A stretch of 64,000 bases of DNA, taken from positions 1 through 64,000 of the forward strand of contig NZ_BCQI01000008.1 of NCBI RefSeq assembly GCF_001544355.1. Reading direction: 5' to 3'. This document shows positions 30,216-38,811 of the stretch, piece by piece; within the stretch, counting starts at the first letter, position 1, and every line of letters starts with the position of its first letter. The DNA comes from Alicyclobacillus acidiphilus NBRC 100859. Lineage in GTDB: Bacteria; Bacillota; Bacilli; Alicyclobacillales; Alicyclobacillaceae. Made by a program: the position numbers and the translations under genes. The notes below the pieces were generated by a model. It was not told the origin of the DNA. It worked only from the letters and a program-made list of their open reading frames with translations, and made no database searches.

Positions 30216-30454
30216 GATCGCGCAGGCTTCGGGCCACCCTGGTGCCAATTAAGCTGTCCACAGACGCTTATTTGCAGGAAACCCGTCGAATGCACAAATT
30301 TAAGCGGCCAAAAGCGGCTTATCGGCTCGACATCGCACCGATCACGCGCGTTTCGAGCCGCTTAAGCCGCCCACGGCCGCTTATTTGCGACATATCATAC
30401 GATTCGACACGTTTAAGCCGCCAGGGGTGGCTTATTTGCCCCAGAGCCATCCCC
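30216..30454. repeat. 239-bp direct repeat, copy B, with four 21-bp dyads
   Basis: Second copy of the unit at 29925-30163, differing at only a handful of positions. The four dyads are at 30250, 30301, 30363 and 30414. In the last, TAAGCCGCC and GGTGGCTTA pair over nine bases (one G-T) around AGG, a stronger stem than its counterpart in copy A. The 52 bp between copies are not repeated. Confidence 0.95.
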
Positions 30455-30489
30455 CGCTAGCCATCCCCCTCCGCCAGGCGCTCCCGCCC

Positions 30490-31398
30490 TTACGACTGGT
30501 TGGCCGCCGCCGGGCCCGTTTGGGAAGATGCCGCGCCAATCGCGCCTTCGACGATGGAAGCGACTTGATCGTAGTTGCCGGTATTGAGACCGGTCAGGGC
30601 CGTATGCAAATCGTGCGCTTCTGCCAAGACCGTCTGCAGATTGGACGAGTTTAAGTCGGCGAGTTTGACAGGAACGCCCACTTGCTGAGCCAACAGGAAG
30701 GTCGCGTATTGCCCCGGCGATACATGCTCATCTTCAGCTTTCATCCACACCTGACGGGGCACATCCATGCTGTACACACTGTCGTCGATGGAGTCCGGCT
30801 GCGCGGAACCTTGTAGAGCTTGGTGAACCGCCGTCACTGCGGTGGTCTCCACGGTGTGCGCACTCGAGTTGTCGGTCGCCGAAGCGGCCGTTACGACGAT
30901 GGTGTCGTGGCTTGGCAGCAGTTTGTTCGTCGCAAGCTTCGATACCACGTCGTCCACTGCGGACTGCAGCGAGGCTCCTTGGAGTTGGAGATTGGAGACG
31001 GTCTGCTTGCCCACTTGGTTCAACCCGTGGACGTCGACTACACGCATGTGTTGATTGACATCGAACGCGATTTGCCCGTTGGCGTCCAACGACACGTATG
31101 CGTAGACATTTTTGCTCGAGTTAGTCGCCACGGAGGTGGCAATCAGGGCACCGACCACGACCACAGCCGCGGCTCCAATCAGGCCCCAACGAGACGAAAG
31201 TCGTTGCAGGGCCCGTCGACGAATTTTCACTGGTCTAAAAAAGCGATCATCCTGAAACGACTTCCAAGGAACCGTGTCTCCAATGGAAACACCGCTTGGG
31301 ACGCGAATACGCTCAAACAGGCCAGATTGCGTCATCACAATTGCCTCGTGGCCTTCGATGGACATGACGATAGCTGTTTCATCTGCGCGTCGAGTCAT
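30490..31398 (-). CDS. rsgI: Anti-sigma-I factor RsgI-like
   Basis: Protein of 302 aa with an N-terminal RsgI domain (residues 5-60: TAIVMSIEGHEAIVMTQSGLFERI), one membrane helix (about 73-95) and an extracytoplasmic part with VYAYVSLDANGQIAFDVNQHMRVVDV, as in RsgI proteins. The outside region lacks the carbohydrate-binding modules of clostridial RsgI proteins. Its start overlaps the sigI stop (ATGA). It is expected to hold SigI at the membrane until an envelope or heat signal arrives. Confidence 0.88.
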   Translation of the reverse strand: MTRRADETAIVMSIEGHEAIVMTQSGLFERIRVPSGVSIGDTVPWKSFQDDRFFRPVKIRRRALQRLSSRWGLIGAAAVVVVGALIATSVATNSSKNVYAYVSLDANGQIAFDVNQHMRVVDVHGLNQVGKQTVSNLQLQGASLQSAVDDVVSKLATNKLLPSHDTIVVTAASATDNSSAHTVETTAVTAVHQALQGSAQPDSIDDSVYSMDVPRQVWMKAEDEHVSPGQYATFLLAQQVGVPVKLADLNSSNLQTVLAEAHDLHTALTGLNTGNYDQVASIVEGAIGAASSQTGPAAANQS

Positions 31399-32168
31399 CG
31401 TTGAACCGCCCCTTCCCCATTCATCAAAAACGACTTCAGCAAGGGAAAATCACCTGTCATCAGCACCAAAATGGCTAATATATATTTACGCTGTCGTTCC
31501 AACGTCTTTCTGGACACGTGAACGCGTTCTTCCAACGCCTTTAAGGGCAGAGCGCGTCGGCGTTCGACATATTCCAGCAGAGATGGGTCTTCGCGAATCA
31601 CCTTGGCGCACTCGAACGCGTTTCGACGGGCATCTTCGTGCTTTGGGGAAATTTCAACGAGTTCCGCAAACGTCATGTCGTATTTGGCAAGACAATTCGA
31701 ATACTCCTGAATCTCCAACGCCCGCATCGACGCTTCTTCTTGCTGCTGGTGAATCTCCAGAGAAGTGCTGACCTCTACCCAGTTGGACGTGTGGTTGTCA
31801 TCGTCGTCGACAACATCGAACTCGCTCCACGGAAGCTGCTTGCCTTTGTGCTGGCGCTGTGATCGGAAAAAGTCGATCAGGCGCCGTCGGATCACCGTTT
31901 CCGCAAATGTCAGGAACGATGCTGCCTTGTCTTCCTGGTAACGATCGATCGCCTCGTTGAAAGCAGAGAGCGAAATGCTGTATTCGTCGTCAACACCGGG
32001 ATCGATATATCTGCGTGTCGTTTGCGAGGCAATGCGCAGAATAAACGGAATGTAGGCCGAAATGAGATCATTTCGCGCCTCCGGATCACCCGATCTCGCA
32101 CTGTGGAGCAAACGGGCCAATTCGTTTCGATCATCTTCGCGACGAGCCCGAAACGGCAAAACGCCCAC
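31395..32168 (-). CDS. sigI: RNA polymerase sigma factor SigI
   Basis: Sigma factor of 257 aa of the SigI group. Region 2 is visible as IASQTTRRYIDPGVDDEYSISLSAFNEAIDRYQ and FLTFAETVIRRRLIDFFRSQ; the C-terminal part has LEERVHVSRKTLERQRKYILAILVLMTGDFP, the SigI-specific DNA-binding end. GTG start behind GAGAGGTGG. It forms a two-gene operon with rsgI. In Bacillus SigI responds to heat and cell-wall stress; a candidate autoregulatory promoter lies upstream (see findings). Confidence 0.92.
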   Translation of the reverse strand: MGVLPFRARREDDRNELARLLHSARSGDPEARNDLISAYIPFILRIASQTTRRYIDPGVDDEYSISLSAFNEAIDRYQEDKAASFLTFAETVIRRRLIDFFRSQRQHKGKQLPWSEFDVVDDDDNHTSNWVEVSTSLEIHQQQEEASMRALEIQEYSNCLAKYDMTFAELVEISPKHEDARRNAFECAKVIREDPSLLEYVERRRALPLKALEERVHVSRKTLERQRKYILAILVLMTGDFPLLKSFLMNGEGAVQR

Positions 32169-32285
32169 GCTTCCACCTCTCCCTCATCCATTCGTTCAAT
32201 CCGCTCGCTTTTCGGGGGTACATCGGTCCGAAATGGCGGTGGTTCTCCGTTCAAAATCAATCATCTCTACTATCCTATTCCTATC

Positions 32286-33287
32286 CTATTCCGATGATGG
32301 CATTTTTCTACCAAAATGTCGATACGCTGTTGGAGTTGCCACTCGCCCTCGCGGCGTCCTCTGCAACAGTCCCATCTGCAACAGATAGGGCTCGTAGACG
32401 TCTTCGATGGTGGTGGATTCCTCACCGATGGCCGCAGCCAGCGTCTCCAGGCCGACCGGTCCCCCGGCAAATTTGTCGATGGCCGCCAGCAAGATACGTT
32501 CGTCCACCGCGTCCAAACCTAACTCGTCGACGTTGAGACGCCCCAACGCCTCTGCGGCCGCTCTCTCATCTATCATGCCATATCCAGCTACCTGCGCAAT
32601 ATCCCGAACCCGCTTCAGAAGGCGATTGGCGATGCGTGGCGTGCCGCGCGCGCGCCGCGCAATCTCAAATTGAGCGTCCGGCGTGAGCGCGATTTGCAAA
32701 ATCTCCGCGCTCCGGCGAACGATCTCCGACAACTCGTCCACAGGATAGTAATCAAGATGCAAAATAACGCCGAATCGATCCCGCAGCGGAGCCGACAGCA
32801 ACCCTGCCCGCGTGGTCGCGCCAACGAGCGTGAACGGCGGCAGATCCAGGCGCACCGATCTCGCCGACGGCCCCTTGCCAATCATGATGTCGATCGCGTG
32901 ATCCTCCATGGCGGGATAAAGCACTTCCTCGACCGATCTCGACAGTCGATGAATCTCGTCGATGAACAGCACATCGCCAGGCTGAAGATTGGTCAACAGA
33001 GCGGCCAAGTCGCCCGCGCGCTCGATGGCAGGGCCGGACGTCACACGGATGTGAACACCGAGTTCATTCGCGATGATCATGGCGAGCGAAGTCTTGCCGA
33101 GTCCTGGGGGGCCGTAGAGCAAGACGTGATCCAGCGATTCTCCGCGTTCACGCGCCGCCTGGATAAATATCTTTAAATTTTCTTTGACCGCGCGCTGCCC
33201 GATATAATCGTCCAGAAAGCGCGGACGAATGGAGTCAAGCGCTGTATCTTCGCGACTCCATTCGGCAGAAACAATCCGATCATCCAT
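32286..33287 (-). CDS. ruvB: Holliday junction branch migration ATPase RuvB
   Basis: RuvB of 333 aa, a AAA+ hexameric motor. Walker A is [11 protein letters not shown], Walker B is [10 protein letters not shown], sensor 1 is [11 protein letters not shown], the arginine finger region is PLRDRFG, and the C-terminal winged helix ends with [24 protein letters not shown] start with GGAGGC upstream. It follows ruvA by about 100 bp on the same strand. Confidence 0.97.
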   Translation of the reverse strand: MDDRIVSAEWSREDTALDSIRPRFLDDYIGQRAVKENLKIFIQAARERGESLDHVLLYGPPGLGKTSLAMIIANELGVHIRVTSGPAIERAGDLAALLTNLQPGDVLFIDEIHRLSRSVEEVLYPAMEDHAIDIMIGKGPSARSVRLDLPPFTLVGATTRAGLLSAPLRDRFGVILHLDYYPVDELSEIVRRSAEILQIALTPDAQFEIARRARGTPRIANRLLKRVRDIAQVAGYGMIDERAAAEALGRLNVDELGLDAVDERILLAAIDKFAGGPVGLETLAAAIGEESTTIEDVYEPYLLQMGLLQRTPRGRVATPTAYRHFGRKMPSSE

Positions 33288-33391
33288 AGCTTGCCTCCAT
33301 ACACAAACCCATTGCTTGTGTCCAAACCAACATCCAAACCTTCATGCAAACCATCCACTGTATCTCAACAGCGGCCATCGCCAGCTGTCCA

Positions 33392-34015
33392 TCAAGCGTC
33401 TTGCTGGTGGACGTACAGCCAAGCCAAAGCCGCTTTTACAGCCGCTTCGACAGTGAGGTCGCTGTTCTCCGAAAAGACCGCCGAAACAGCTTGTTCCGCC
33501 TCGCGCATCCGATAGCCGAGCGCGACAAGCGCCGTGATCACATCGTCCTGCATGTCCGCAGGTCCCTGCGGGTGCGCGGACGCGCCGCGGACGATACCAT
33601 TCCAGTCAAGCGGCAAATCGCCGAGTTTATCCTTCAAGTCGAGAATCATCCGTTGTGCTGTCTTCTTTCCCACGCCAGGAAGGGTGCACAGCAGATTCGC
33701 GTCCTCCGTTTGAATGGCGGTCACGACAGCCTCCGCCGAAATCGCGCCAAGGATCCCGAGCGCAAGACGCGGTCCCACGCCGGAAACGAGCAGCAACTTC
33801 TCGAACACGGCCCGCTCCTCAGGCCGCAAAAATCCGTACAAAAAAACGCCGTCTTCCCGCACGTGCTGATACGTGTACACGGTACTTTCGCCATCATGGG
33901 CTATCGCTGCCGACGTTTCATCCGTCACATAGACGCGGTAGCCGACGCCGTGGACGTCGAGATCGATATAACCTGGGCCGCGGGCAGCCAAACGCCCTCG
34001 AAGGAAGACGATCAT
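33392..34015 (-). CDS. ruvA: Holliday junction DNA-binding protein RuvA
   Basis: RuvA of 207 aa. Domain I OB fold ([30 protein letters not shown]), two helix-hairpin-helix motifs ([15 protein letters not shown] and [23 protein letters not shown]), and the RuvB-contacting domain III at the end (about 155-205). Its start overlaps the ruvC stop (ATGA) at 34012-34015. Confidence 0.97.
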   Translation of the reverse strand: MIVFLRGRLAARGPGYIDLDVHGVGYRVYVTDETSAAIAHDGESTVYTYQHVREDGVFLYGFLRPEERAVFEKLLLVSGVGPRLALGILGAISAEAVVTAIQTEDANLLCTLPGVGKKTAQRMILDLKDKLGDLPLDWNGIVRGASAHPQGPADMQDDVITALVALGYRMREAEQAVSAVFSENSDLTVEAAVKAALAWLYVHQQDA

Positions 34016-34554
34016 CGCCTCGCACCTCTCTCCCAGTTCCACCCTGTTCGCCGTTCTGCGACCGTCGACACCCCGTACTTCTCCAGCGGCGCCGCGTGAC
34101 CATGCGAAATGGCCACTGCCAGCGCGTCCGCGGCATCATCCGGTTTCGGCAACGCGGGAAGTCCCAGCAAAATCTTCACCATTTGCTGCACTTGCAGCTT
34201 ATCCGCGCGGCCATAGCCTGTGATCGATTGTTTGACTTGCATCGGCGTATATTCGGCGATAGGCGTGCCGCATTGCGCCGCTGTGAGCAAGACGACGCCT
34301 CTAGCCTGGCTGACCGTAAACGCCGTCGTCGTGTTGCGATGAAAAAACAATTCCTCCACCGCCATCACATCTGGCTGGTGTTGTCGAAACAAATCTTCCA
34401 AGCGTCGATGGATTTCCAACAGTCGATCCGCCAACATCACGTCCGGCTCAGTCTCGATGCATCCGTACGTGACGCAGCGAAGTTGGCTCCCCTGTACATC
34501 GACGACGCCATAGCCGAGGCGAGCCAGCCCCGGGTCAATGCCGAGTACCCGCAT
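34012..34554 (-). CDS. ruvC: Crossover junction endodeoxyribonuclease RuvC
   Basis: RuvC of 180 aa with the RNase-H-like catalytic acids: D7 in [14 protein letters not shown]67/E68 in AVEELFF, and D140/D143 in [15 protein letters not shown] start with GAGGGGAG upstream. B. subtilis lacks ruvC and uses RecU, so ruvC here is typical of other Firmicutes lineages. First gene of ruvC-ruvA-ruvB. Confidence 0.96.
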   Translation of the reverse strand: MRVLGIDPGLARLGYGVVDVQGSQLRCVTYGCIETEPDVMLADRLLEIHRRLEDLFRQHQPDVMAVEELFFHRNTTTAFTVSQARGVVLLTAAQCGTPIAEYTPMQVKQSITGYGRADKLQVQQMVKILLGLPALPKPDDAADALAVAISHGHAAPLEKYGVSTVAERRTGWNWERGARR

Positions 34555-35084
34555 AAAGCGATTCTCCCCTCTGCTCTATGGATTCGTCATCGAGCCGAAA
34601 TCTCCTACTCTTGTCGATGGCTGCGGGACTTCCACGCGAAAAAGATCGTTTATCACGTAAATGAAGATAAAAATCACATCTTGACACAATCGCAACTTAG
34701 GATAATATTGTGGCTGTCGGAAGCGATGAATCCGCTTACTATGGAAAAATACTTTGTTTAAATTCAACCACACCCGCAACTTAGTTTATGTATTCAATTT
34801 TTAAGTATCACTTTGTTGTGTTGATAAACTTTGTGAACACCAGCATTCGTAGTGCGCCTTTTGCAACATCGTCGTTGAAAGGCCACTGCGTGCAAGTTTC
34901 GCAAGGCAGCATCGACTCGTCGACGAGTTTCGCGACTTGCGGGACCATATCAGAAAAACTTGCTGGAGATGGGGGTATGCGTGGCGCAACTGGGTTCAGT
35001 CCATTTGTTGTCGCGACGAAAGACGCGAAATAGAAACTCGCAATACTCCAAAATTGAGCACGATACAAGGGAGGATACACAAGA
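34555..35084 (+). promoter_or_regulatory. Long leader region of the sugar ABC operon
   Basis: A 530-base gap without a credible gene. A promoter-like TTGACA (34681-34686) and TAATAT (34703-34708), 16 bases apart, would give a leader of about 370 nt. Inside are two copies of CGCAACTTAG (34691 and 34775), a 14-bp palindrome ACTCGTCGACGAGT (34915-34928) flanked by GCAAGT and ACTTGC that could close an outer stem, and a GTGTT-N13-AACAC inverted repeat near 34820. Short frames here have no ribosome sites. Control by a regulator or RNA structure is inference. Confidence 0.5.
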
Positions 35085-36173
35085 ATGGCTATCAACTGGA
35101 AGAAAAAAGGAGCTGCACTATCCGGAGTCGCCCTCGCGGCCACCATGCTGACCTCCGGGATCGCCAGCCTGACTTCGACAGTCAGCGCAAAGTCGACGGC
35201 GAAAGTCACCATCGCCTTGCTGTTGCCTGACACGACGTCTTCTCCGCGGTATGAGACGGAAGACAAGCCAGACTTCACGGCGGACGTCAAGAAGCTCGAC
35301 CCGAATGCCACTGTCGATTACCAAAACGCGCAAGGCGACACCAACACCCAGCTGCAGCAAGCGGAAAGCGCAATCTCGAACGGCGCCAAAGTGCTCGTCG
35401 TCGATCCGATTGACGGCGTCGCCGCAGCTCAAATTGTGAAACAGGCACAACAAGCAGGCGTCAAGGTTATCGCCTATGACCGTCTGATCGAAGATTCTAA
35501 ACCGGACTACTACGTTTCTTTCAACAACGAGCTCGTAGGCGAGCTGCAAGGTAAATGGATTGCCGACCACACGAAAAAGGGCGGCACGGTGGTCATGATC
35601 AACGGCGCGCAAACCGACAACAACGCGGTCCTGTTCAGAAAGGGCGCGCTCGAAGTTCTACAACCGCTGTTCAACAGCGGCAAGCTGAAGTTGGGCTACC
35701 AAACCTACACGCCAAACTGGGATCCATCGACTGGCCAGCGCGAGATGGAACAGGCGCTCACGAAACTGAACAACAAAGTCGACGCGATCCTGGCGGCCAA
35801 TGACGACCTGGCTGGCGCGTGCATCCAGGCCATGAACGAGCAACACCTCAGCACCAAAAACATCCCGGTCACCGGACAGGACGCGACCGACGCCGGCCTG
35901 AATCGGATTTATTACCAAGGCACGCAGTCGATGACGGTGTACAAGGCCGTTCCGAAGGAAGCGGAAGCCGCTGCTGAACTCGCCGTGGCTTTGGCAACCG
36001 GATCGCAGCCACCGAAAGGCTTGGTGAACGGCACAACCCAGAATGGTATGGAAAACGTTCCTTCCGTTCTGCTGAAGCCCGTGGTCGTAACCAAAGCCAA
36101 CGTGGCAAGCACGGTGATCAAAGATCACTACACCACTTGGGCACGCATCAAGAACCCCGGTAAAACGTCGTAA
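35085..36173 (+). CDS. Sugar ABC transporter substrate-binding protein, XylF-like
   Basis: Periplasmic-binding protein of 362 aa related to XylF/RbsB. A signal peptide spans about residues 1-35, followed by VTIALLLPDTTSSPRYETED, ISNGAKVLVVDPIDGVAAAQIVKQAQQAGVKVIAYDRLI and VSFNNELVGELQGKWI, close to xylose-binding proteins. No cysteine follows the signal peptide, so a lipoprotein anchor is absent, unusual for a Gram-positive binding protein. ATG start behind AGGGAGGA. First gene of a three-gene importer. Substrate (xylose or another aldose) is inferred from family only. Confidence 0.88.
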   Translation: MAINWKKKGAALSGVALAATMLTSGIASLTSTVSAKSTAKVTIALLLPDTTSSPRYETEDKPDFTADVKKLDPNATVDYQNAQGDTNTQLQQAESAISNGAKVLVVDPIDGVAAAQIVKQAQQAGVKVIAYDRLIEDSKPDYYVSFNNELVGELQGKWIADHTKKGGTVVMINGAQTDNNAVLFRKGALEVLQPLFNSGKLKLGYQTYTPNWDPSTGQREMEQALTKLNNKVDAILAANDDLAGACIQAMNEQHLSTKNIPVTGQDATDAGLNRIYYQGTQSMTVYKAVPKEAEAAAELAVALATGSQPPKGLVNGTTQNGMENVPSVLLKPVVVTKANVASTVIKDHYTTWARIKNPGKTS

Positions 36174-36194
36174 GTTGCCGCTGAACAGCAAGAA

Positions 36195-36234
36195 GGGGCA
36201 CGCGCACAGGGTGCCCCTCGATCTTTCTTCTTTT
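36195..36234 (+). terminator. Intercistronic hairpin after the binding-protein gene
   Basis: GGGGCAC (36195-36201) pairs with GTGCCCC (36211-36217), followed by a T-rich stretch to 36234. Between the binding-protein and ATPase genes; such partial terminators or processing sites commonly raise binding-protein over transporter expression. Confidence 0.7.
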
Positions 36235-36253
36235 AAGCGAGGGGATTTCTGTC

Positions 36254-37033
36254 ATGGGAGAAAAATCTGGAGAAAACGTCCTTGAAGTGCGCAATATCAC
36301 AAAGCGTTTTGGCGCAGTGCAAGCGCTTGCCGGCGTCACCTTCGAAGTTGCCAGAGGAGAAGTCGTGGCGCTCGTTGGCGACAACGGCGCGGGGAAGTCG
36401 ACGACCATCAAAATGATCGCGGGTGTTGAACAGCCAGACGAAGGCGAGATCGTATTCGAAGGCGAAAGTGTCAAATTGACCTCTCCATCCATGGCCGAAA
36501 AACTGGGCATTCAAACGGTTTATCAAGATCTGGCCTTGTGCGACAACCTTGATATCGTCTCCAACTTATACCTTGGTCGGGAAATTACCCGGACCTTGAT
36601 ACCCGGCCTCATTCGAGTCATGAACAAAAACGAAATGGAACAGCGGGCTATCCCTGTTCTCAAAGAACTCGGCATTAACCTGCCGCCGCTGACGACGCAG
36701 GTGGCGAGCTTGTCGGGCGGTCAGAGGCAAACCGTGGCCGTCGCGAGATCGGTTTTGTGGGGATCGAAGTTAGTCATGCTGGACGAACCCACCGCGGCGC
36801 TCGGCGTCGCGCAGCAGAAAGCGGTATTGGACCTCATCCTGAGATTGAAAACGACGGGCAAGGCCGTCTTGGTCATTTCCCACAACTTGAGCGACGTGTT
36901 CAAAATCGCTGATCGAATTATCGTCCTTCGCCTCGGCAGATCCGTCGCGTCATTCATTCGATCCGAAGTCACACCTGAACAGGTTATCGCAGCGATTACA
37001 GGCGCATCAGAGGAGGCTGTCGTTTCCCAATGA
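36254..37033 (+). CDS. Sugar ABC transporter ATPase, single-domain
   Basis: ATPase of 259 aa with Walker A GDNGAGKST, ABC signature LSGGQRQTVAVAR, Walker B VMLDEPTAAL and the H-loop VISHNLSDVF. XylG and RbsA have two ATPase domains (about 500 aa); this has one, as in the FrcA-like subgroup, so a homodimer is expected. ATG behind GCGAGGGGA. The stop overlaps the permease start by 4 bp (ATGA). Confidence 0.92.
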   Translation: MGEKSGENVLEVRNITKRFGAVQALAGVTFEVARGEVVALVGDNGAGKSTTIKMIAGVEQPDEGEIVFEGESVKLTSPSMAEKLGIQTVYQDLALCDNLDIVSNLYLGREITRTLIPGLIRVMNKNEMEQRAIPVLKELGINLPPLTTQVASLSGGQRQTVAVARSVLWGSKLVMLDEPTAALGVAQQKAVLDLILRLKTTGKAVLVISHNLSDVFKIADRIIVLRLGRSVASFIRSEVTPEQVIAAITGASEEAVVSQ

Positions 37034-38238
37034 GTACAGGCGTATCAGCACAACCACCTATCACCGGCAACAAAGCGCCGAAAAGTTCGTCACTCATCAA
37101 CCGAGTCATTGGTGGAGATTTCTCTCTGCTGCCCGTTCTCCTTTCGCTACTCCTGATTTGGGTGATTTTCGAGATCATCAACCCGAACTTCTTGAGCGGC
37201 CGCAACCTGTCGAACCTCGTCTTGCAGATGGCCGAAATTGGCACACTCGCCATCGCCGAGACGTTTATCTTGCTACTTGCTGAAATCGACTTGTCCGTCG
37301 CAGCGTTGAGCGGGGTCTGCGGTTCTATCCTTGGCCTTCTCTCCGCAAACGGCGTCAATCCTTACCTGTGTATTCTCGCAGCCTTGGTGGTCGGCGCGGC
37401 ATTGGGACTATTCCAAGGATTTTGGGTCACCATCATCGGCGTTCCCGCTCTCATCGTGACATTGGCCGGGCAATTGGGCTATCAGGGGCTCATTCTCGTG
37501 CTGCTCGGGCAAGAAGGCACCATCCCAATCAGCAACAACACGCTGCTGGGAATCGCGTCCGCATACCTGGGGCGTTGGGAAGGCTGGGTGCTGGGCGCTG
37601 TCGTCGTCGTGCTGTACGCATGGAGCGTCCTGCATAACCGGGCGGCCCGCAAGCGCATGGGACTGACGCTGCCGAGTCATTCCAAGACGATAGGAAGCAT
37701 CGTCGCCGTCGTGATTGGCATTGGCATCGTGGTCTACGTGCTCAACTCGTACAACGGAATCCCGGTGGCTGGGCTCATCTTGTTCATCCTCGTCGCTGGA
37801 TTCGCAATTCTGACGCAAACCACTTCGTTTGGCCGACATCTGTACGCCATTGGCGGCAATGTCGAAGCATCGCGCCGCGCGGGCGTCAATGTGCGGAAAA
37901 TGAAGATCATCATCTTCACGCTCAGCGGCGTCCTTGGCGCGGCTGGCGGCATCATTGGCGCGTCTCGCTTAGGTTCATCGACGACCGAGGCTGGCGGCGG
38001 GGATCTGTTGATGGACTCCATCGCAGCCGCAGTCATTGGCGGCACGAGCCTGTTTGGCGGTCGCGGAAGCATTTGGAACGCCTTGGCCGGAGCGCTCGTC
38101 ATTGGCAGCATCGAAAACGGCATGGACTTGCTCAGTGCGCCTTCGAGTACAAAATACCTCGTCGAAGGAAGCATCCTGTTGTTGGCTGTGACGTTTGACA
38201 CGATTACCAGGAGACGCAGACAGCGGATCGGCAAATAA
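37030..38238 (+). CDS. Sugar ABC transporter permease, XylH/RbsC type
   Basis: Permease of 402 aa with about ten membrane segments of the ribose/xylose branch: NPNFLSGRNLSNLVLQMAEIGTLAIAETFILLLAEIDLSVAALSG, GTSLFGGRGSIWNALAGALVIGSIENGMDLL. It is longer than RbsC (about 320 aa), as XylH is. Overlaps the ATPase gene by 4 bp. Completes the importer. Confidence 0.92.
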   Translation: MSTGVSAQPPITGNKAPKSSSLINRVIGGDFSLLPVLLSLLLIWVIFEIINPNFLSGRNLSNLVLQMAEIGTLAIAETFILLLAEIDLSVAALSGVCGSILGLLSANGVNPYLCILAALVVGAALGLFQGFWVTIIGVPALIVTLAGQLGYQGLILVLLGQEGTIPISNNTLLGIASAYLGRWEGWVLGAVVVVLYAWSVLHNRAARKRMGLTLPSHSKTIGSIVAVVIGIGIVVYVLNSYNGIPVAGLILFILVAGFAILTQTTSFGRHLYAIGGNVEASRRAGVNVRKMKIIIFTLSGVLGAAGGIIGASRLGSSTTEAGGGDLLMDSIAAAVIGGTSLFGGRGSIWNALAGALVIGSIENGMDLLSAPSSTKYLVEGSILLLAVTFDTITRRRRQRIGK

Positions 38239-38267
38239 CCTCCGCCGTCACCATAGGCATCACGACA

Positions 38268-38322
38268 CGGCCGCTGCAGCGCAAGGTTCCCGATTTCTCG
38301 GAGTCTCGCGACGCAGCGGCCG
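38268..38322 (+). terminator. Possible terminator after the sugar ABC operon
   Basis: CGGCCGCTGC (38268-38277) and GCAGCGGCCG (38313-38322) are perfect 10-bp inverted arms around a 35-base loop. The following sequence is only weakly T-rich (AAGTTTCTTC), so termination is uncertain. Confidence 0.4.
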
Positions 38323-38344
38323 AAGTTTCTTCAACGGTATTCGA

Positions 38345-38692
38345 CTACACGCCGAGGCGCGTTTCATCGGTTGTTTCAACGTGCCGCTCGTACACCGGCT
38401 CCATGAAGTAATACGACAACGGGACATTCAGCGTCCACGCAGAATAGTCTGTCTTCAGTAGTACGACTGCGTCGTCACGGATACGGTGTTCTTCCAGTGT
38501 CACATCCCCGTTCTTGTCCTCCGTGACGAACAGTGCGCTCGTCGATGGTTTCCTATTTTCCGGAACCGTCATTGTCTGCGCCGAGATCGTCGCATGAATG
38601 GACAACCAAGGGACGGCGACACATAGCGACGCGAACACCATCCGCCAGAGACACTGTGCTATGGTGGTTGCACGTACTGACCGTACCGTCAT
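38345..38692 (-). CDS. Small secreted protein, possibly BofC N-terminal-like
   Basis: Protein of 115 aa with a signal peptide (about residues 1-38, ending near SAQ). The segment NGDVTLEEHRIRDDAVVLLKTDYSAWTL resembles the BofC region with GDVSIEH and AYAGWTL as I recall it, and bofC lies near ruv and yebC in Bacillus. The C-terminal BofC domain is missing: the protein ends soon after. The ATG at 38692 has GTGAGG upstream. In Bacillus BofC delays SigK activation through SpoIVB. The resemblance is short, so treat it as a hypothetical secreted protein with a hint. Confidence 0.5.
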   Translation of the reverse strand: MTVRSVRATTIAQCLWRMVFASLCVAVPWLSIHATISAQTMTVPENRKPSTSALFVTEDKNGDVTLEEHRIRDDAVVLLKTDYSAWTLNVPLSYYFMEPVYERHVETTDETRLGV

Positions 38693-38811
38693 CACTTTCC
38701 TCACCCTTTTCGCTATGGTCCTGCGGACTAGCGTACAAGGGTAGTGTGTGCCGCCAAGTTCAACTTATACAACCATGTCTCGGCCATGCCTCAACCATCA
38801 ACGCCACCTGG

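Noticed and set aside
29951-30460. Frame through the two 239-bp repeats
   Set aside because: Consists of the duplicated palindromic DNA; no start signal and no family resemblance.
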